The notes: generated by a model from the sequence alone, not told the origin. Shown: positions 15,589-23,881, counted from the stretch's first letter. The stretch is 64,000 bases of DNA from Mycolicibacterium baixiangningiae (GCF_016313185.1 NZ_CP066218.1:4278001-4342000), one strand, 5' to 3'. Program-made: numbers and translations.

Positions 15589-16455
15589 ATGTCAGCCCCC
15601 ACCAAGGTCGTCGTCACCGGCGGATCGGGACGCGTCGGACGGTATGTCGTCGACGAACTCGCCACCGGCTTCGACGTCACCAATGTCGATCTCACCCAGT
15701 CCTCGGCAGATGTCGAGTACGCCGAAGGCGATGTGACCGACCTCGACAGCATGCGGCGAGCCCTCAAGGGCGCCGACGCCGTGGTGCATCTCGCCGCGAT
15801 CGACTTCGACTGGAAAGCCGCACCGGAGCAGTACATCCGGGTCAACACGATGGGTACGTGGAACGTGCTCCAGGCGGCGGCGGAGAACGACCTTCAGAAG
15901 GTCGTCCTGTGTTCCAGCGTGTCCGCCTGCGGGCTGTCGGAGATGCGGGCCGACTGGACACCGCAGAGCTTGCAGGTCGACGAGCGCCACGAACTGCGGC
16001 CCGTTCAGGCCTACAGCGTGAGCAAGCAGATCATGGAGACGATGGGGCGCAGCATCGCCACCGGTACCGACATGGACGTCCTGTGTCTGCGACCGCTTGC
16101 GGTGGTGCTGCCGGAGACGATCGGCGAATACTGCGAGTTCATCGACAATCCGGACACCCATTGGCTGTACTACTACGTGCACGCCCGTGACGTCGCCACC
16201 GGATTCCGCCGGGCACTGGAGAGCCGTGGGCTGAAGTTCGGCACGTTCTTCCTCAGCGCCGACGACACGTCCCGCTCAGAGCCCACGCTCGACTGGTATC
16301 GCGACCGCATCGGTGAGCTACCCGAGATCCTCAATCCCCGTGTGTTCCAGACCAATCCGCGTACGTCGATCTTCAGTAACCAGCACGCACGCCAGGTCCT
16401 CGGCTGGGAGCCCACCACTGAATTCCCCGCCCTGCGCGCGGAATTCGGGCTCTGA
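15589..16455 (+). CDS. NAD-dependent epimerase/dehydratase (extended SDR), 288 aa
   Basis: The N-terminal Rossmann motif is TGGSGRVGRYV (residues 10-20), with acidic NVDL after strand 2 favouring NAD. VVHLAA is near 64, SSVSACG supplies the active-site Ser near 108, and YSVSK holds the catalytic Tyr/Lys near 144-148. A strong AGGAGAGG ribosome site precedes the ATG at 15589. It resembles sugar-nucleotide-type or uronate-type dehydrogenases. It follows the reductase after 29 nt in the same operon, so a role in handling the hydroxylated or demethylated product is likely but not shown. Confidence 0.88.
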   Translation: MSAPTKVVVTGGSGRVGRYVVDELATGFDVTNVDLTQSSADVEYAEGDVTDLDSMRRALKGADAVVHLAAIDFDWKAAPEQYIRVNTMGTWNVLQAAAENDLQKVVLCSSVSACGLSEMRADWTPQSLQVDERHELRPVQAYSVSKQIMETMGRSIATGTDMDVLCLRPLAVVLPETIGEYCEFIDNPDTHWLYYYVHARDVATGFRRALESRGLKFGTFFLSADDTSRSEPTLDWYRDRIGELPEILNPRVFQTNPRTSIFSNQHARQVLGWEPTTEFPALRAEFGL

Positions 16456-16506
16456 CCACAGCCCCGTCGGCCCCCCCACCACACCCTCGATCAACAGGAG
16501 ATCGCC

Positions 16507-17109
16507 ATGACCCAAACAGTGTTGCCCGGTGCCGTCGACTGGACAGGTGACAACCCGTTCGTCTACCTCAAGACCGACCCCGCCGGTGACTGGTCCTCTC
16601 TGTCACTGTTCTTCCGCATCACCAGTTCCGTTCACGGCACAGGACACCTCATCCTGGTGGTCACCGATCCCTACGAGGCCGATCTGGCCAAGGCGATCGG
16701 GTTGACCGACAACGAGCCCCTGGCCCGGTTCCTCATCGACGACTTCGCCAGCCACTTCGCGCTGTTCCGCCCCACCCAGGCGCTGAAAAATCCCACCCTG
16801 CACACCAACGCCGTGTTCACTCAGAGCCTCGGTGACAGCGAGTGGGTGGAGTCGGCCACGGACGACACCGCCCAGACCACGATCGCGATGCGGTGGCAGA
16901 ACCTCGGGGCACCGTTCGCCGTGCACCAGCCCAAACACGAATCGGGTACCACGCGTCACGAGATGCTCAGCGTCTTCCGCCCGGCTCAATCGGGCACCGT
17001 CGAGGTCAACGGCACACCGCTGCCGGGCGCCACGGTCGAGCGTGACTTTTTCGGTCGTCGTGCGCAATCGGCGGCGATGGCGCTGTCCGAGACGTGGATT
17101 CAGGCATGA
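16507..17109 (+). CDS. Conserved hypothetical protein, 200 aa
   Basis: ATG at 16507 with AACAGGAGATCGCC upstream. The composition is mixed alpha/beta with no signal peptide or membrane segment; notable stretches are SLSLFFRITSSVHGTGHLILVVTDP near the N-terminus and RWQNLGAPFAVHQPKHESGTTRHEML in the middle, with conserved-looking His residues. I do not recognise the family. It is translationally coupled (ATGA) to the DUF1116 gene, which suggests a functional pair, much as DUF1116 in the fdrA locus is paired with other unknown subunits. Confidence 0.75.
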   Translation: MTQTVLPGAVDWTGDNPFVYLKTDPAGDWSSLSLFFRITSSVHGTGHLILVVTDPYEADLAKAIGLTDNEPLARFLIDDFASHFALFRPTQALKNPTLHTNAVFTQSLGDSEWVESATDDTAQTTIAMRWQNLGAPFAVHQPKHESGTTRHEMLSVFRPAQSGTVEVNGTPLPGATVERDFFGRRAQSAAMALSETWIQA

Positions 17110-18260
17110 CCCAAGACGCCAACTCAGTCGCACTGCAGCACATCGTCGCCACCGATCCCGTGTGGACCGGGATCGCCCGCGCGGCCGATGTGGTCACCGG
17201 CGACCGCGTCCTGTTCCACGCCGGGCCGCCGTTCCGAGGCTGGGATACGGTTCCCGTTCCGGTGCGCAATTCGTTGGCGCTGGCGACCGTTTACGAGGGG
17301 TGGGCAACCACCCCGGACGATGCGCTGACGGCCCTGGCGAACGGCGACATCGGCTACCGTCCAGCGCAGGATCACGACATGGTGGTACCGCTGTGCGGGG
17401 TGATTTCACCGTCGATGGCGCTGCACGTCATCGCCGACTCCCACTCCGGCCGGGTCAAGTACGCCGCCCTCAACGAGGGAATGGCGCACTGCCTGCGCCT
17501 CGGCATCGACGACCGGGAGATCCCCGCCTTTCACCGCTGGCTCAACGGGAACTACGCCGATTACCTGGCACGGCGCGTCGGTACCCCGGTGCGACTGCTG
17601 CCGTTCGTGGCGCAGTCACATGCCCTCGGCGACGACGGGCATTCCCGCACACTGGCGGCCTCGGGGTTGTTCCGGGATCTCCTGGTCGATCGCGATACCC
17701 CGCGAGACATCGCGGAGTTCCTCGCCACCTGCGGTGCGTTCGCCCTCAACCTGTGGATGGGTGCCGCCGCGCTGATATTGGCTGCGCCCGAAGGCATTCA
17801 GGGGTGTGACCTGGTCACCCGGGCCGGCGGCAACGGTACCGAATTCGGCATTCAGATCGCCTCTCATCCGGGACGGTGGGTCACCACGGCCGCCACCCCG
17901 CCGCAGGGGCCGGTCGAGGCCGACGCGCCCACCACCGAGATCCTGGGCGCGATCGGCGATTCCGCCGTCGTCGACGTGCTCGGCCTGGGCGGGCAATCCC
18001 TCGATCACGCCCCCGCGGTCCGGGAAGCACTCGGCGCTCACCTCCCATCCGATGCCCTCGCTCGGCCGGAGAAGTTGCTGCCCGTCACGCTGGAGGCGGC
18101 CGGCGGACTGCGCACCGGCCTGTCCGCGCGCGCGGTCGCGGACATCGGCATCGGCCCCATCGTGCTGCTCGGGCTGATCGCAGCCGGTGGGCACGGACGC
18201 ATCGGCGGCGGGGTCTACCAGCCACCCATCGCGCTGTTCGACGCCGCGCTCGGAACCTAA
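17106..18260 (+). CDS. DUF1116 family protein (AllG/YlbE-like)
   Basis: The protein is 384 aa, close to the family length. Recognisable DUF1116 landmarks are LFHAGPPFRGW near residue 40, VYEGWATTPDDALTAL near 65, GVISPSMALHV near 100, ALNEGMAHCLRLG near 125, LGDDGHSRTLAASGLF near 180, and the C-terminal GIGPIVLLGLIAAGGHGRIGGGVYQPPI. In enterobacteria the homologue is one subunit of the oxamate carbamoyltransferase set of the allantoin pathway. Here no FdrA-like subunit or carbamate kinase is nearby and the partners are a Rieske oxygenase system, so its role is probably different. Start at 17106 by ATGA overlap. Confidence 0.8.
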   Translation: MTQDANSVALQHIVATDPVWTGIARAADVVTGDRVLFHAGPPFRGWDTVPVPVRNSLALATVYEGWATTPDDALTALANGDIGYRPAQDHDMVVPLCGVISPSMALHVIADSHSGRVKYAALNEGMAHCLRLGIDDREIPAFHRWLNGNYADYLARRVGTPVRLLPFVAQSHALGDDGHSRTLAASGLFRDLLVDRDTPRDIAEFLATCGAFALNLWMGAAALILAAPEGIQGCDLVTRAGGNGTEFGIQIASHPGRWVTTAATPPQGPVEADAPTTEILGAIGDSAVVDVLGLGGQSLDHAPAVREALGAHLPSDALARPEKLLPVTLEAAGGLRTGLSARAVADIGIGPIVLLGLIAAGGHGRIGGGVYQPPIALFDAALGT

Positions 18261-19087
18261 CCGCGGTACTGGTCGACCAGCGCGGCGAATTCGTCGAGCT
18301 TCTTCAGCGATTCGTCGAGCGGCATGGTCGGCAACAGCAAGGCCAGCTGACCGAACCCGAGATCGTCGGCGGCACGCCAGTAGTCCGGCTCGGGAGGTGT
18401 GCCGAACATCGCCAGCGGGACGTCGTGCCCGGCGCCGTCGCGCAGCTGTGCGACGCGACTGGTGAGCTGCTCAACAGGCAGCGGGTTGGAGATCCACCCG
18501 GCATCGTGCCGGATGACGCGTTTGACGGTCGCATCGGAGTTCCCGCCGATGTAGATGGGCGGGTGCGGCTTCTGAACCGGCTTGGGGCGGCTGTAGGACG
18601 GTTGGAAATCAACGAATCTGCCGTGATACTCGGCGGGCTCGTCGGTCCACAGCGCTTTGATGGCTTCGATGCGCTCGTCGAGCAGTGCACCGCGGGTCTT
18701 GGGATCCGTGCCGTGCTGCCGCAGTTCCTCGAGGTTCCAGCCCGCGCCGACGCCGAACACGAACCGGCCGTTGGAGATCAGGTCGATGCTCGCCGCCTCC
18801 TTGGCGGTGATGATGGGATCCCGCTGGATGAGCAGGGCGATACCGGTGAACAGTTCGATGTCCGAGGTCACCGCGGCGGCAGCGGCGAGTGTGACGAACG
18901 GATCCAGCGTGCGGTAGTAGACCGGCGGCAGGTCACCGCCCTGCGGATACGGCGACTCCCGGCTGGCGGGGATGTGGGTGTGCTCGGCGACCACCAGGGA
19001 CGCAAAACCGCGTTCTTCGATCGCACGCGCAAGTGAGACCGGGTCGATGCTGTCGTCGTTGACGAACGTCGAGATCCCGAACTTCAT
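18257..19087 (-). CDS. LLM-class (luciferase-like) flavin/F420-dependent oxidoreductase
   Basis: The protein is 276 aa, a luciferase-like TIM barrel. MKFGISTF opens the barrel; VAEHTHIP, ELFTGIALLIQRDPIITAKEAASIDLISNGRFVFGVGAGWN and PPIYIGGNSDATVKRV are family landmarks of the mycobacterial F420-dependent branch. GAAGGAGACATGC is a good ribosome site for the ATG at 19087. It converges on the DUF1116 gene with stops overlapping by 3-4 nt, so it is transcribed separately. The substrate is unknown. Confidence 0.88.
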   Translation of the reverse strand: MKFGISTFVNDDSIDPVSLARAIEERGFASLVVAEHTHIPASRESPYPQGGDLPPVYYRTLDPFVTLAAAAAVTSDIELFTGIALLIQRDPIITAKEAASIDLISNGRFVFGVGAGWNLEELRQHGTDPKTRGALLDERIEAIKALWTDEPAEYHGRFVDFQPSYSRPKPVQKPHPPIYIGGNSDATVKRVIRHDAGWISNPLPVEQLTSRVAQLRDGAGHDVPLAMFGTPPEPDYWRAADDLGFGQLALLLPTMPLDESLKKLDEFAALVDQYRG

Positions 19088-19199
19088 GCATGTCTCCTTC
19101 TCGGCTGCCGAGTTCGGCCGCGATTCACTGGTGGTCAACACCGACACCTCTATGAGCATTCCCCGTTCGTGGGCCCGCATGCATCGGAGGGCGGCGGCG

Positions 19200-19586
19200 C
19201 TATTCCGCTATGCGTCCGATCCAGGAGATGAAGTCGGCGGCGTCGGTGTTCGCGCCGTGGCCTTCGTCCCAGTACATGATGTGGTCGACGCCGGCGCCGG
19301 TGGCGGCCACCTCGGCGGCCAGGTTCGACGACACGGTGAGCGCGGTGTCAGTGTCCTTGGTGCCGAGGCGGATCCACCAGTGTGGTGCGACCTCGGCGTC
19401 GCGGCGACGGAGGTGGTACATCGGGCTCATTGATTTCACCACCTCGGGGATGTCGGAGGCGAGCGGCGTCGGCCCCGTGCTGTTGTCGGCCGCACTGTAG
19501 GCCGTCACCGACGACGGCATGTACCCGCCGACCGAGTTGACGAAGACGATCGGCGTCTCACCGGCGTCGACCGGCCGGCCAGCCTC
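19200..19586 (-). pseudogene. C-terminal fragment of a tannase/feruloyl esterase-like alpha/beta hydrolase
   Basis: The frame is open from just after a stop at 19587-19589 to 19200, without a plausible start upstream. It encodes TPIVFVNSVGGYMPSS, then VVKSMSPMYHL, HWWIRLGTKDTDTAL, a terminal HG (WDEGHGANTDAADFISWIG) fitting the catalytic His of the alpha/beta-hydrolase fold, and a normal C-terminus. The nucleophile region and N-terminus are absent. An internal ATG at 19520 could start a 106-aa product but this would lack catalytic parts. It is best read as a 5'-deleted gene whose lost end lies at the junction with the gene upstream. Confidence 0.7.
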
Positions 19587-19625
19587 CTACCGGCCTCGGG
19601 TACCCGTTTCAGCCGCCGAGACCTG

Positions 19626-20321
19626 TCAGGAGTGCGCCCCTCCACCGGACGGCATCAACCGAGCCAGCCACTGCACCAGCGCGCGGCAACCCGGCCACGT
19701 GTCCGAGTCGGGCAGCGGCAACATCGACAGCGGCTTGTCCAGCGCCTCCTGCAACGAGGCGCGGGCGTCGGCGCGGTCGATGTCGGCGAACGCGACGTCG
19801 GGATCGGTGTTGTTCGACTTCGCCACGGCGAGTACCGCATCGATCGATTCCGGGACCAGGAAGGCGTCGGTCACCACCGACAGGTGGTCGATGCTCACCA
19901 CACCTGTCATCTCCTGCCCGTCGGCGAACCGGACGCCGAGAAGGAGTTCGTCGCCGTCACCGAGGACATGCGTCATCCGCACGGCCCGGTGGACGGTGCT
20001 CTGGCCCAGTTCGGCCAGCCACAGCGGCAGGCCGTCGCGACGCTGCCGAGCCGCCTGCCTGCACTGGGCGCGCAGCGCGTCGTCGTCGACCAGCATTTCC
20101 CCGAGTCCCGCCAGCAGGGCCGTGGTCTCGGGGACCTGCACGTCGATGAAGGCCCCGACCAGTTCGCCGATGCTGGGCGGTTGCTCCTCGGGATTCTGCA
20201 GCGGCTGGGCGGTGGTGCCCAGAACCACCATGCTGAGCAGGCCCAGGAAGTCCAGCGGATGCCCGCCATCGAGTGCGTTGCGCACTTCGCCGATCAGGGG
20301 CACTTCTTCGGGGGTCGCCAT
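19626..20321 (-). CDS. Mycobacterial conserved protein, apparently C-terminally truncated (231 aa)
   Basis: ATG at 20321 (MATPEEVPLIGEVRNAL). The segments HPLDFLGLLSMV, LPLWLAELGQSTVHRA, THVLGDGDELLLGVRF and DSDTWPGCRALVQWLARL are typical of a mycobacterial family whose members, as I recall, continue for about 200 more residues. Here the frame ends seven residues after the Trp-Leu-Ala-Arg-Leu segment. Together with the 5'-deleted esterase immediately downstream, this points to one deletion that removed both the end of this gene and the start of the next. Function unknown. Confidence 0.6.
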   Translation of the reverse strand: MATPEEVPLIGEVRNALDGGHPLDFLGLLSMVVLGTTAQPLQNPEEQPPSIGELVGAFIDVQVPETTALLAGLGEMLVDDDALRAQCRQAARQRRDGLPLWLAELGQSTVHRAVRMTHVLGDGDELLLGVRFADGQEMTGVVSIDHLSVVTDAFLVPESIDAVLAVAKSNNTDPDVAFADIDRADARASLQEALDKPLSMLPLPDSDTWPGCRALVQWLARLMPSGGGAHS

Positions 20322-20382
20322 GGCCGAACCGTACTCGGACGCGCGGGCACCCCCGGGTGTGCGCGTCCGGGATGATCGTCGC

Positions 20383-21210
20383 GTGGACGTCGCACTGTGG
20401 GTGGTCGTGGTGATCGAGTTCGCCGGGCTCGTGACACTGGGCGTCCTGCTGCTGCTCTCCCGACGCACGCTGGCGGCGACGCGCAAGGAACTCTCGCGGC
20501 GCAGAGAGGGCGACGAGCCACGCCGGCGTCGCCGCAAGCCGTTGGGCGTCGCGCCGCTGGCCATCAAGACGGTGACGAACACGGTGCAGACCGCCGACGC
20601 GATCATCCGCAGGCAGATCGGCGGGACGGTGCGCAGTTCGATCGAAGACCTCGCCGGGTGGGCGCGGGTCGAACGGCCCGACCTCGCCCGCATCACCGCC
20701 AACGGACGGGTCGTCCTGGTGTTCTCCGACATCGAGGGATCGACCCAGCGCAACGCCTCGCTCGGTGACCGCGAATGGGTGAAGCTGCTCGAGCGGCACG
20801 AGAAGCTGATCCGACGGCACGTCACCGACCACAAGGGCGTCGTCGTCAAGAACCAGGGCGACGGGTTCATGATCGCCTTTCCCGATCCCGCCGGGGCCGT
20901 GCGCTGCTGTATTGCGGTGCAACAGGCGCTACTCGAGGACGCTGGCCGCTCGGACGGCATCCGCGTGCGGATGGGCGCGCACGTCGGCACCTCGGTCCGG
21001 CGTGGCGAGGACCTGTTCGGCCTCGACGTCGCGATGGCGGCGCGGGTCGCCGATCTTGCCGACGGCGGCGAGATCCTCGTCAGCGACGCCGTGCGGCAGG
21101 CGATCGGCGACGCGGATGGCATCGGCTTCGGTGCGCCGCGCGACGTCCAGTTGAAGGGCGTGCCTGACACACAGACGGTGCATGCCGTCGACATCTGCTC
21201 TCAGCTGTAG
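20383..21210 (+). CDS. Class III adenylate/guanylate cyclase with one membrane segment
   Basis: The protein is 275 aa from a GTG at 20383. A single transmembrane helix spans residues ~3-25, then a basic stretch (RRRRRKP) and a linker. The class III catalytic domain spans ~100-265: VLVFSDIEGSTQRN (first metal Asp), HKGVVVKNQGDGFMIAF (second metal Asp), and GAHVGTSVRRGEDLFGLDVAMAARVADLADGGEILVS. It makes cAMP (or cGMP) at the inner membrane face. A perfect CRP consensus site lies about 1.1 kb away between the ECF sigma and Asp23 genes. It converges with the Asp23-like gene, ends overlapping by 10 nt. Confidence 0.9.
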   Translation: MDVALWVVVVIEFAGLVTLGVLLLLSRRTLAATRKELSRRREGDEPRRRRRKPLGVAPLAIKTVTNTVQTADAIIRRQIGGTVRSSIEDLAGWARVERPDLARITANGRVVLVFSDIEGSTQRNASLGDREWVKLLERHEKLIRRHVTDHKGVVVKNQGDGFMIAFPDPAGAVRCCIAVQQALLEDAGRSDGIRVRMGAHVGTSVRRGEDLFGLDVAMAARVADLADGGEILVSDAVRQAIGDADGIGFGAPRDVQLKGVPDTQTVHAVDICSQL

Positions 21211-21668
21211 ATCGGGTCGCCGGCGACGACGTCGCTGATGGTGATGTCGATGGGCCCCTGGCTGCCGGCGGGGGTGCCGAGGAGGTCACTGACGGTGTGC
21301 TCGGTGGTGCGGCGGATCTCGTCGGCAAGGTCGGGCAGTGACGTGCCGTACCTGCCGGTGACATCGATGTGCACGGCGCGCACGGCATCGCCGTCGAGCA
21401 CGAACTCGATGGCGGTCGGAGCGCAGACGTAGCGCCGGCGCAACACGACCGCCAGCGTGCTGCGCAGCACCTGGTCGCTGACGAACACCCGCCCCTGCCC
21501 GGCTCCGGGGAGGCCGACTGGGCCGTGAACCCGCAGCGGCCAGCCACCGGCGGGTGGAGTGGCTCGCACGGCGGCGATGACCCGGTCGGCGCTGGCGTCC
21601 CATCCCGGCTCCGGGGCAGCACGCATGAAGTCGGCGACTCGCCGCAGCAGATCGTCGGGCTGACTCAT
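21201..21668 (-). CDS. Asp23/Gls24-like protein, sigma factor partner (155 aa)
   Basis: The protein begins MSQPDDLLRRVADFMRAAPEPGWDAS. Residues ~60-140 resemble the Asp23 fold (AVHIDVTGRYGTSLPDLADEIRRTTEHTVSDLLG, compare the DIVTEYGVSITDLAS segment of the full-length Asp23 protein encoded at 22409). Its ATG overlaps the stop of the sigma factor gene (ATGA). This is the place usually taken by an anti-sigma factor, but there is no membrane segment or zinc-binding HxxxCxxC motif, so an anti-sigma role is only a guess. Function in envelope stress is inferred from the adjoining Asp23 operon. Confidence 0.65.
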   Translation of the reverse strand: MSQPDDLLRRVADFMRAAPEPGWDASADRVIAAVRATPPAGGWPLRVHGPVGLPGAGQGRVFVSDQVLRSTLAVVLRRRYVCAPTAIEFVLDGDAVRAVHIDVTGRYGTSLPDLADEIRRTTEHTVSDLLGTPAGSQGPIDITISDVVAGDPIYS

Positions 21669-22240
21669 CGCCACCTCTCCAGTCTGTCCTGCAGCGTCTT
21701 GGTCGCACGGGAATACTGTCCGCGCGACGCCCCGGCGCTGAGCCCCAGCGCGGCCCCGATTTCGGGGAACGTCATCGACTCGATCTCGTGCAGTACCCAC
21801 GATGCGCGCTGCCGCGGCGGGAGTTCGGCCAACGCCTCCTCCAAAGCGGCGACGAAACCCGCACCCGACGCCGCGGTGAACGGATCGCAATTGCGGTCGG
21901 TGGCCGGTAGCGCTTCGAGCAGCGTGCCATCGATCGGCTGCGCCTGTTTGACGCGGTAGCTATCGACGACCTTGTGCGCGCAGATGGAGAACAGCCAGGT
22001 TCGCAGTGACGCAGCACCCCGGAACGAACCCGACCGCCGCCACGCGGCGGTGAACGTCTCCTGTACGACGTCGGCGGCGTCGTTCTCGCCGGCGAGCATC
22101 CGGCGTGCGTAGCGGTACAGGCCGGGGCCGTAGCGGTGCACCACCACCTCGAACGCGTCCCGATCGCCGAGTCGGATCGCGGCATTCAAAAAGCCGTCTC
22201 CAGCGTCGACCAGGTCGACGCGGGAGCGATTGGTGACCAC
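21665..22240 (-). CDS. ECF-family RNA polymerase sigma factor (191 aa)
   Basis: Region 2 (DAFEVVVHRYGPGLYRYARRMLAGENDAADVVQETFTAAWRRSGSFRG) spans residues ~25-75 and contains the DVVQETF core-binding segment. Region 4 (LAELPPRQRASWVLHEIESMTFPEIGAALGLSAGASRGQYSRATKTLQ) spans ~130-185 and recognises the -35 element. The GTG at 22240 is chosen for AGGAG 6 nt upstream; the ATG at 22291 has AGGGA directly abutting and is less likely. It diverges from the Asp23 operon, its probable target. Confidence 0.88.
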   Translation of the reverse strand: MVTNRSRVDLVDAGDGFLNAAIRLGDRDAFEVVVHRYGPGLYRYARRMLAGENDAADVVQETFTAAWRRSGSFRGAASLRTWLFSICAHKVVDSYRVKQAQPIDGTLLEALPATDRNCDPFTAASGAGFVAALEEALAELPPRQRASWVLHEIESMTFPEIGAALGLSAGASRGQYSRATKTLQDRLERWR

Positions 22241-22318
22241 GACGGCTCCTATCGAACGCAGTCGTGCATCCACGACCGGCCTCAGCGGCATTCCCTGTCG
22301 TTGACGAGCCGACCATGA

Positions 22319-22334
22319 TGTGACTCAGATCACA
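22319..22334. promoter_or_regulatory. CRP consensus site TGTGA-N6-TCACA
   Basis: TGTGACTCAGATCACA is a perfect match to the cAMP receptor protein consensus used by mycobacterial CRP (Rv3676 family). It lies in the 168-nt region between the divergent sigma factor and Asp23 operons, 75 nt before the Asp23 ATG. A second inverted repeat, TCAACG-N14-CGTTGA (22356-22381), lies between it and the Asp23 gene. Confidence 0.7.
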
Positions 22335-22408
22335 CTCGCTCAGCGTGCTCCTCGGTCAACGACGCCCGACTACACCGTTGAACAACCGATCAGAGGAGTT
22401 GGACACAG

Positions 22409-22870
22409 ATGACGAGCACACAGCCCACGACGTCGACGGCGACGGCAGGCGCCGCCCCGCGCACCGATGCACTGGTGGGTGCGAAAGGCAAGACCACCAT
22501 CGCCGACACGGTCGTGTCCAAGATCGCCGGCATCGCCGCGCGCGAGGTGAACGGCGTGTACGCCCTGGGCGGCGGCGCGTCGCGGGCCGTCGGCGCCCTG
22601 CGGGAACGGATCCCCGGCGGCAGCGTCAACCACGCCCAGGGCGTCTCGGTCGAGGTCGGCGAGAAGCAGGCCGCCGTCGACCTCGACATCGTGACCGAGT
22701 ACGGCGTCTCCATCACAGACCTCGCCTCGGGCTTGCGTCGCAACGTGATGGCCGCGATCGAGCGGATGACCGGACTGGAAGTCACCGAGGTGAACATCAC
22801 CGTCCACGACGTGCACTTCGCCGAGGACGACGCTTCCGATGAACAGCCCGCACCCTCACGCGTGCAGTGA
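22409..22870 (+). CDS. Asp23/Gls24 family envelope stress protein (153 aa)
   Basis: A full-length Asp23 domain protein: a Thr/Ala-rich leader (~30 aa), then GKTTIADTVVSKIAGIAAREVNGVYALGGG, VEVGEKQAAVDLDIVTEYGVSITDLASGLRRNVMAAIERMTGLEVTEVNITVHDVHF, and a short acidic tail. Members form abundant membrane-associated assemblies held by the AmaP anchor. GAGGAG ribosome site. First gene of a six-gene operon with overlapping or tightly spaced starts. Confidence 0.88.
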   Translation: MTSTQPTTSTATAGAAPRTDALVGAKGKTTIADTVVSKIAGIAAREVNGVYALGGGASRAVGALRERIPGGSVNHAQGVSVEVGEKQAAVDLDIVTEYGVSITDLASGLRRNVMAAIERMTGLEVTEVNITVHDVHFAEDDASDEQPAPSRVQ

Positions 22871-23247
22871 CCGCGGGACGAGCACCACTCGACGTTGGCG
22901 CCACGCCTGTGCGTGATCCCCGCTCGCCCGGCGGCGCGCGGCATGCGGAGGCGAGGGCCGAGGATCCGGCGGATGTCGTCGCCGCCGCGGTGACGGCGGT
23001 TCCCGGTGTCGCCGGATTGCACGGCGGCATGTTCGGCGAGGTCGGCACCTACCTTGCGGGCCGACGAGTCGAGGGCATCCGCATCGCCGACGGCGTCACC
23101 GAGGTACACGTCGTCCTGCATTTCGGTGCCGCGGTCCGCGAGACCGCGGCGCGCATCCGTGACGCGGTCGCGCCCCTGGTCGGTGGCACCGTCGACGTCT
23201 ACGTCGAAGACGTCACCGCCCCCGCGCCCGGGGCGCCCGCATCATGA
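22867..23247 (+). CDS. Asp23-like protein, second paralogue (126 aa)
   Basis: GTG start overlapping the preceding stop (GTGA). Residues ~35-115 hold the Asp23-like core (VVAAAVTAVPGVAGLHGGMFGEVGTYLAGRRVEGIRI, then EVHVVLHFGAAVRETAARIRDAV and VDVYVEDV). It is more divergent than the first paralogue. A role as a co-assembling subunit is inferred from co-translation and fold. Confidence 0.75.
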   Translation: MTAGRAPLDVGATPVRDPRSPGGARHAEARAEDPADVVAAAVTAVPGVAGLHGGMFGEVGTYLAGRRVEGIRIADGVTEVHVVLHFGAAVRETAARIRDAVAPLVGGTVDVYVEDVTAPAPGAPAS

Positions 23248-23328
23248 CCGAGTGGCGGTGGGACAGCGCTGACCGGTCCACCCCCCACCGCCCAAAAACG
23301 TCGGCACACAACTGTTTCGGAGGCTTCG

Positions 23329-23508
23329 ATGACCACCTCTAGCTTGGGATTGATCGCAGGATTGCTGCTCGGCGTGGCCGCGGCGGCGGGAGGCTTCACC
23401 GGTTTCGTCATCGCCGTGCTGCTCGGGGTCATCGGTTATCTGATCGGGGGCCAGACCGACGGACAATTCGACCTGGGGGCGCTGCTGAAGGGCCGCGGCC
23501 GTGGCTGA
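23329..23508 (+). CDS. DUF2273-like small membrane protein (59 aa)
   Basis: A 59-residue peptide with two hydrophobic stretches (LGLIAGLLLGVAAAAGGF and FVIAVLLGVIGYLIGG) separated by a short turn, then a polar tail QTDGQFDLGALLKGRGRG. DUF2273 peptides of this shape are regular companions of Asp23/AmaP genes in Gram-positive bacteria. CGGAGG lies upstream of the ATG at 23329. The stop overlaps the next GTG by 8 nt. Likely a membrane partner of the Asp23 assembly. Confidence 0.75.
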   Translation: MTTSSLGLIAGLLLGVAAAAGGFTGFVIAVLLGVIGYLIGGQTDGQFDLGALLKGRGRG

Positions 23509-23881
23509 CGCAGCACCCGCAGACGGGGGCGACGGGCACACCGACGCCGGCACTTTGGTCATCAAAGACAAAGTGGCACAACGCATCGCGATGCGGGCCG
23601 CGCTCGACACACCAGGTGTGGCGCCCCATGCCGCGGGAATCGACAAGCTGACCGGCCGGTCACTGCCCCGCGCCCGGGTGTACCTGTCCGCGACCCGGGT
23701 GCGTGCCCACCTCGATCTGGCGGTGACGTGGCCGCATTCGCTGCCCGACGTCGGCTCGGCCGTGCAGCGCAACGTCAGTGAGGCGTTGCACGATTGCGTC
23801 GGGCTGACCGTGGACGGCGTCGACGTCGCGATCGAAGCCATCGTCACCGAGGCGCCGACACCAGCTCGGACCCTGTTATGA
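23501..23881 (+). CDS. Asp23-like protein, third paralogue (126 aa)
   Basis: GTG start at 23501 inside the end of the DUF2273 gene. The core matches the Asp23 layout: LVIKDKVAQRIAMRAALDTPGVAPH, RARVYLSATRVRAHLDLAVTWPHSLPDVGSAVQRNVSEALHDCVGLTVDGVDVAI. An acidic Asp/Gly-rich leader precedes it. The stop overlaps the next gene start (ATGA). Confidence 0.78.
   Translation: MADAAPADGGDGHTDAGTLVIKDKVAQRIAMRAALDTPGVAPHAAGIDKLTGRSLPRARVYLSATRVRAHLDLAVTWPHSLPDVGSAVQRNVSEALHDCVGLTVDGVDVAIEAIVTEAPTPARTLL

Noticed and set aside
19626..21194. A 522-codon minus-strand frame running through the cyclase gene
   Set aside because: Its first ~290 codons are the antisense shadow of the cyclase; only the part from ATG 20321 looks like protein.
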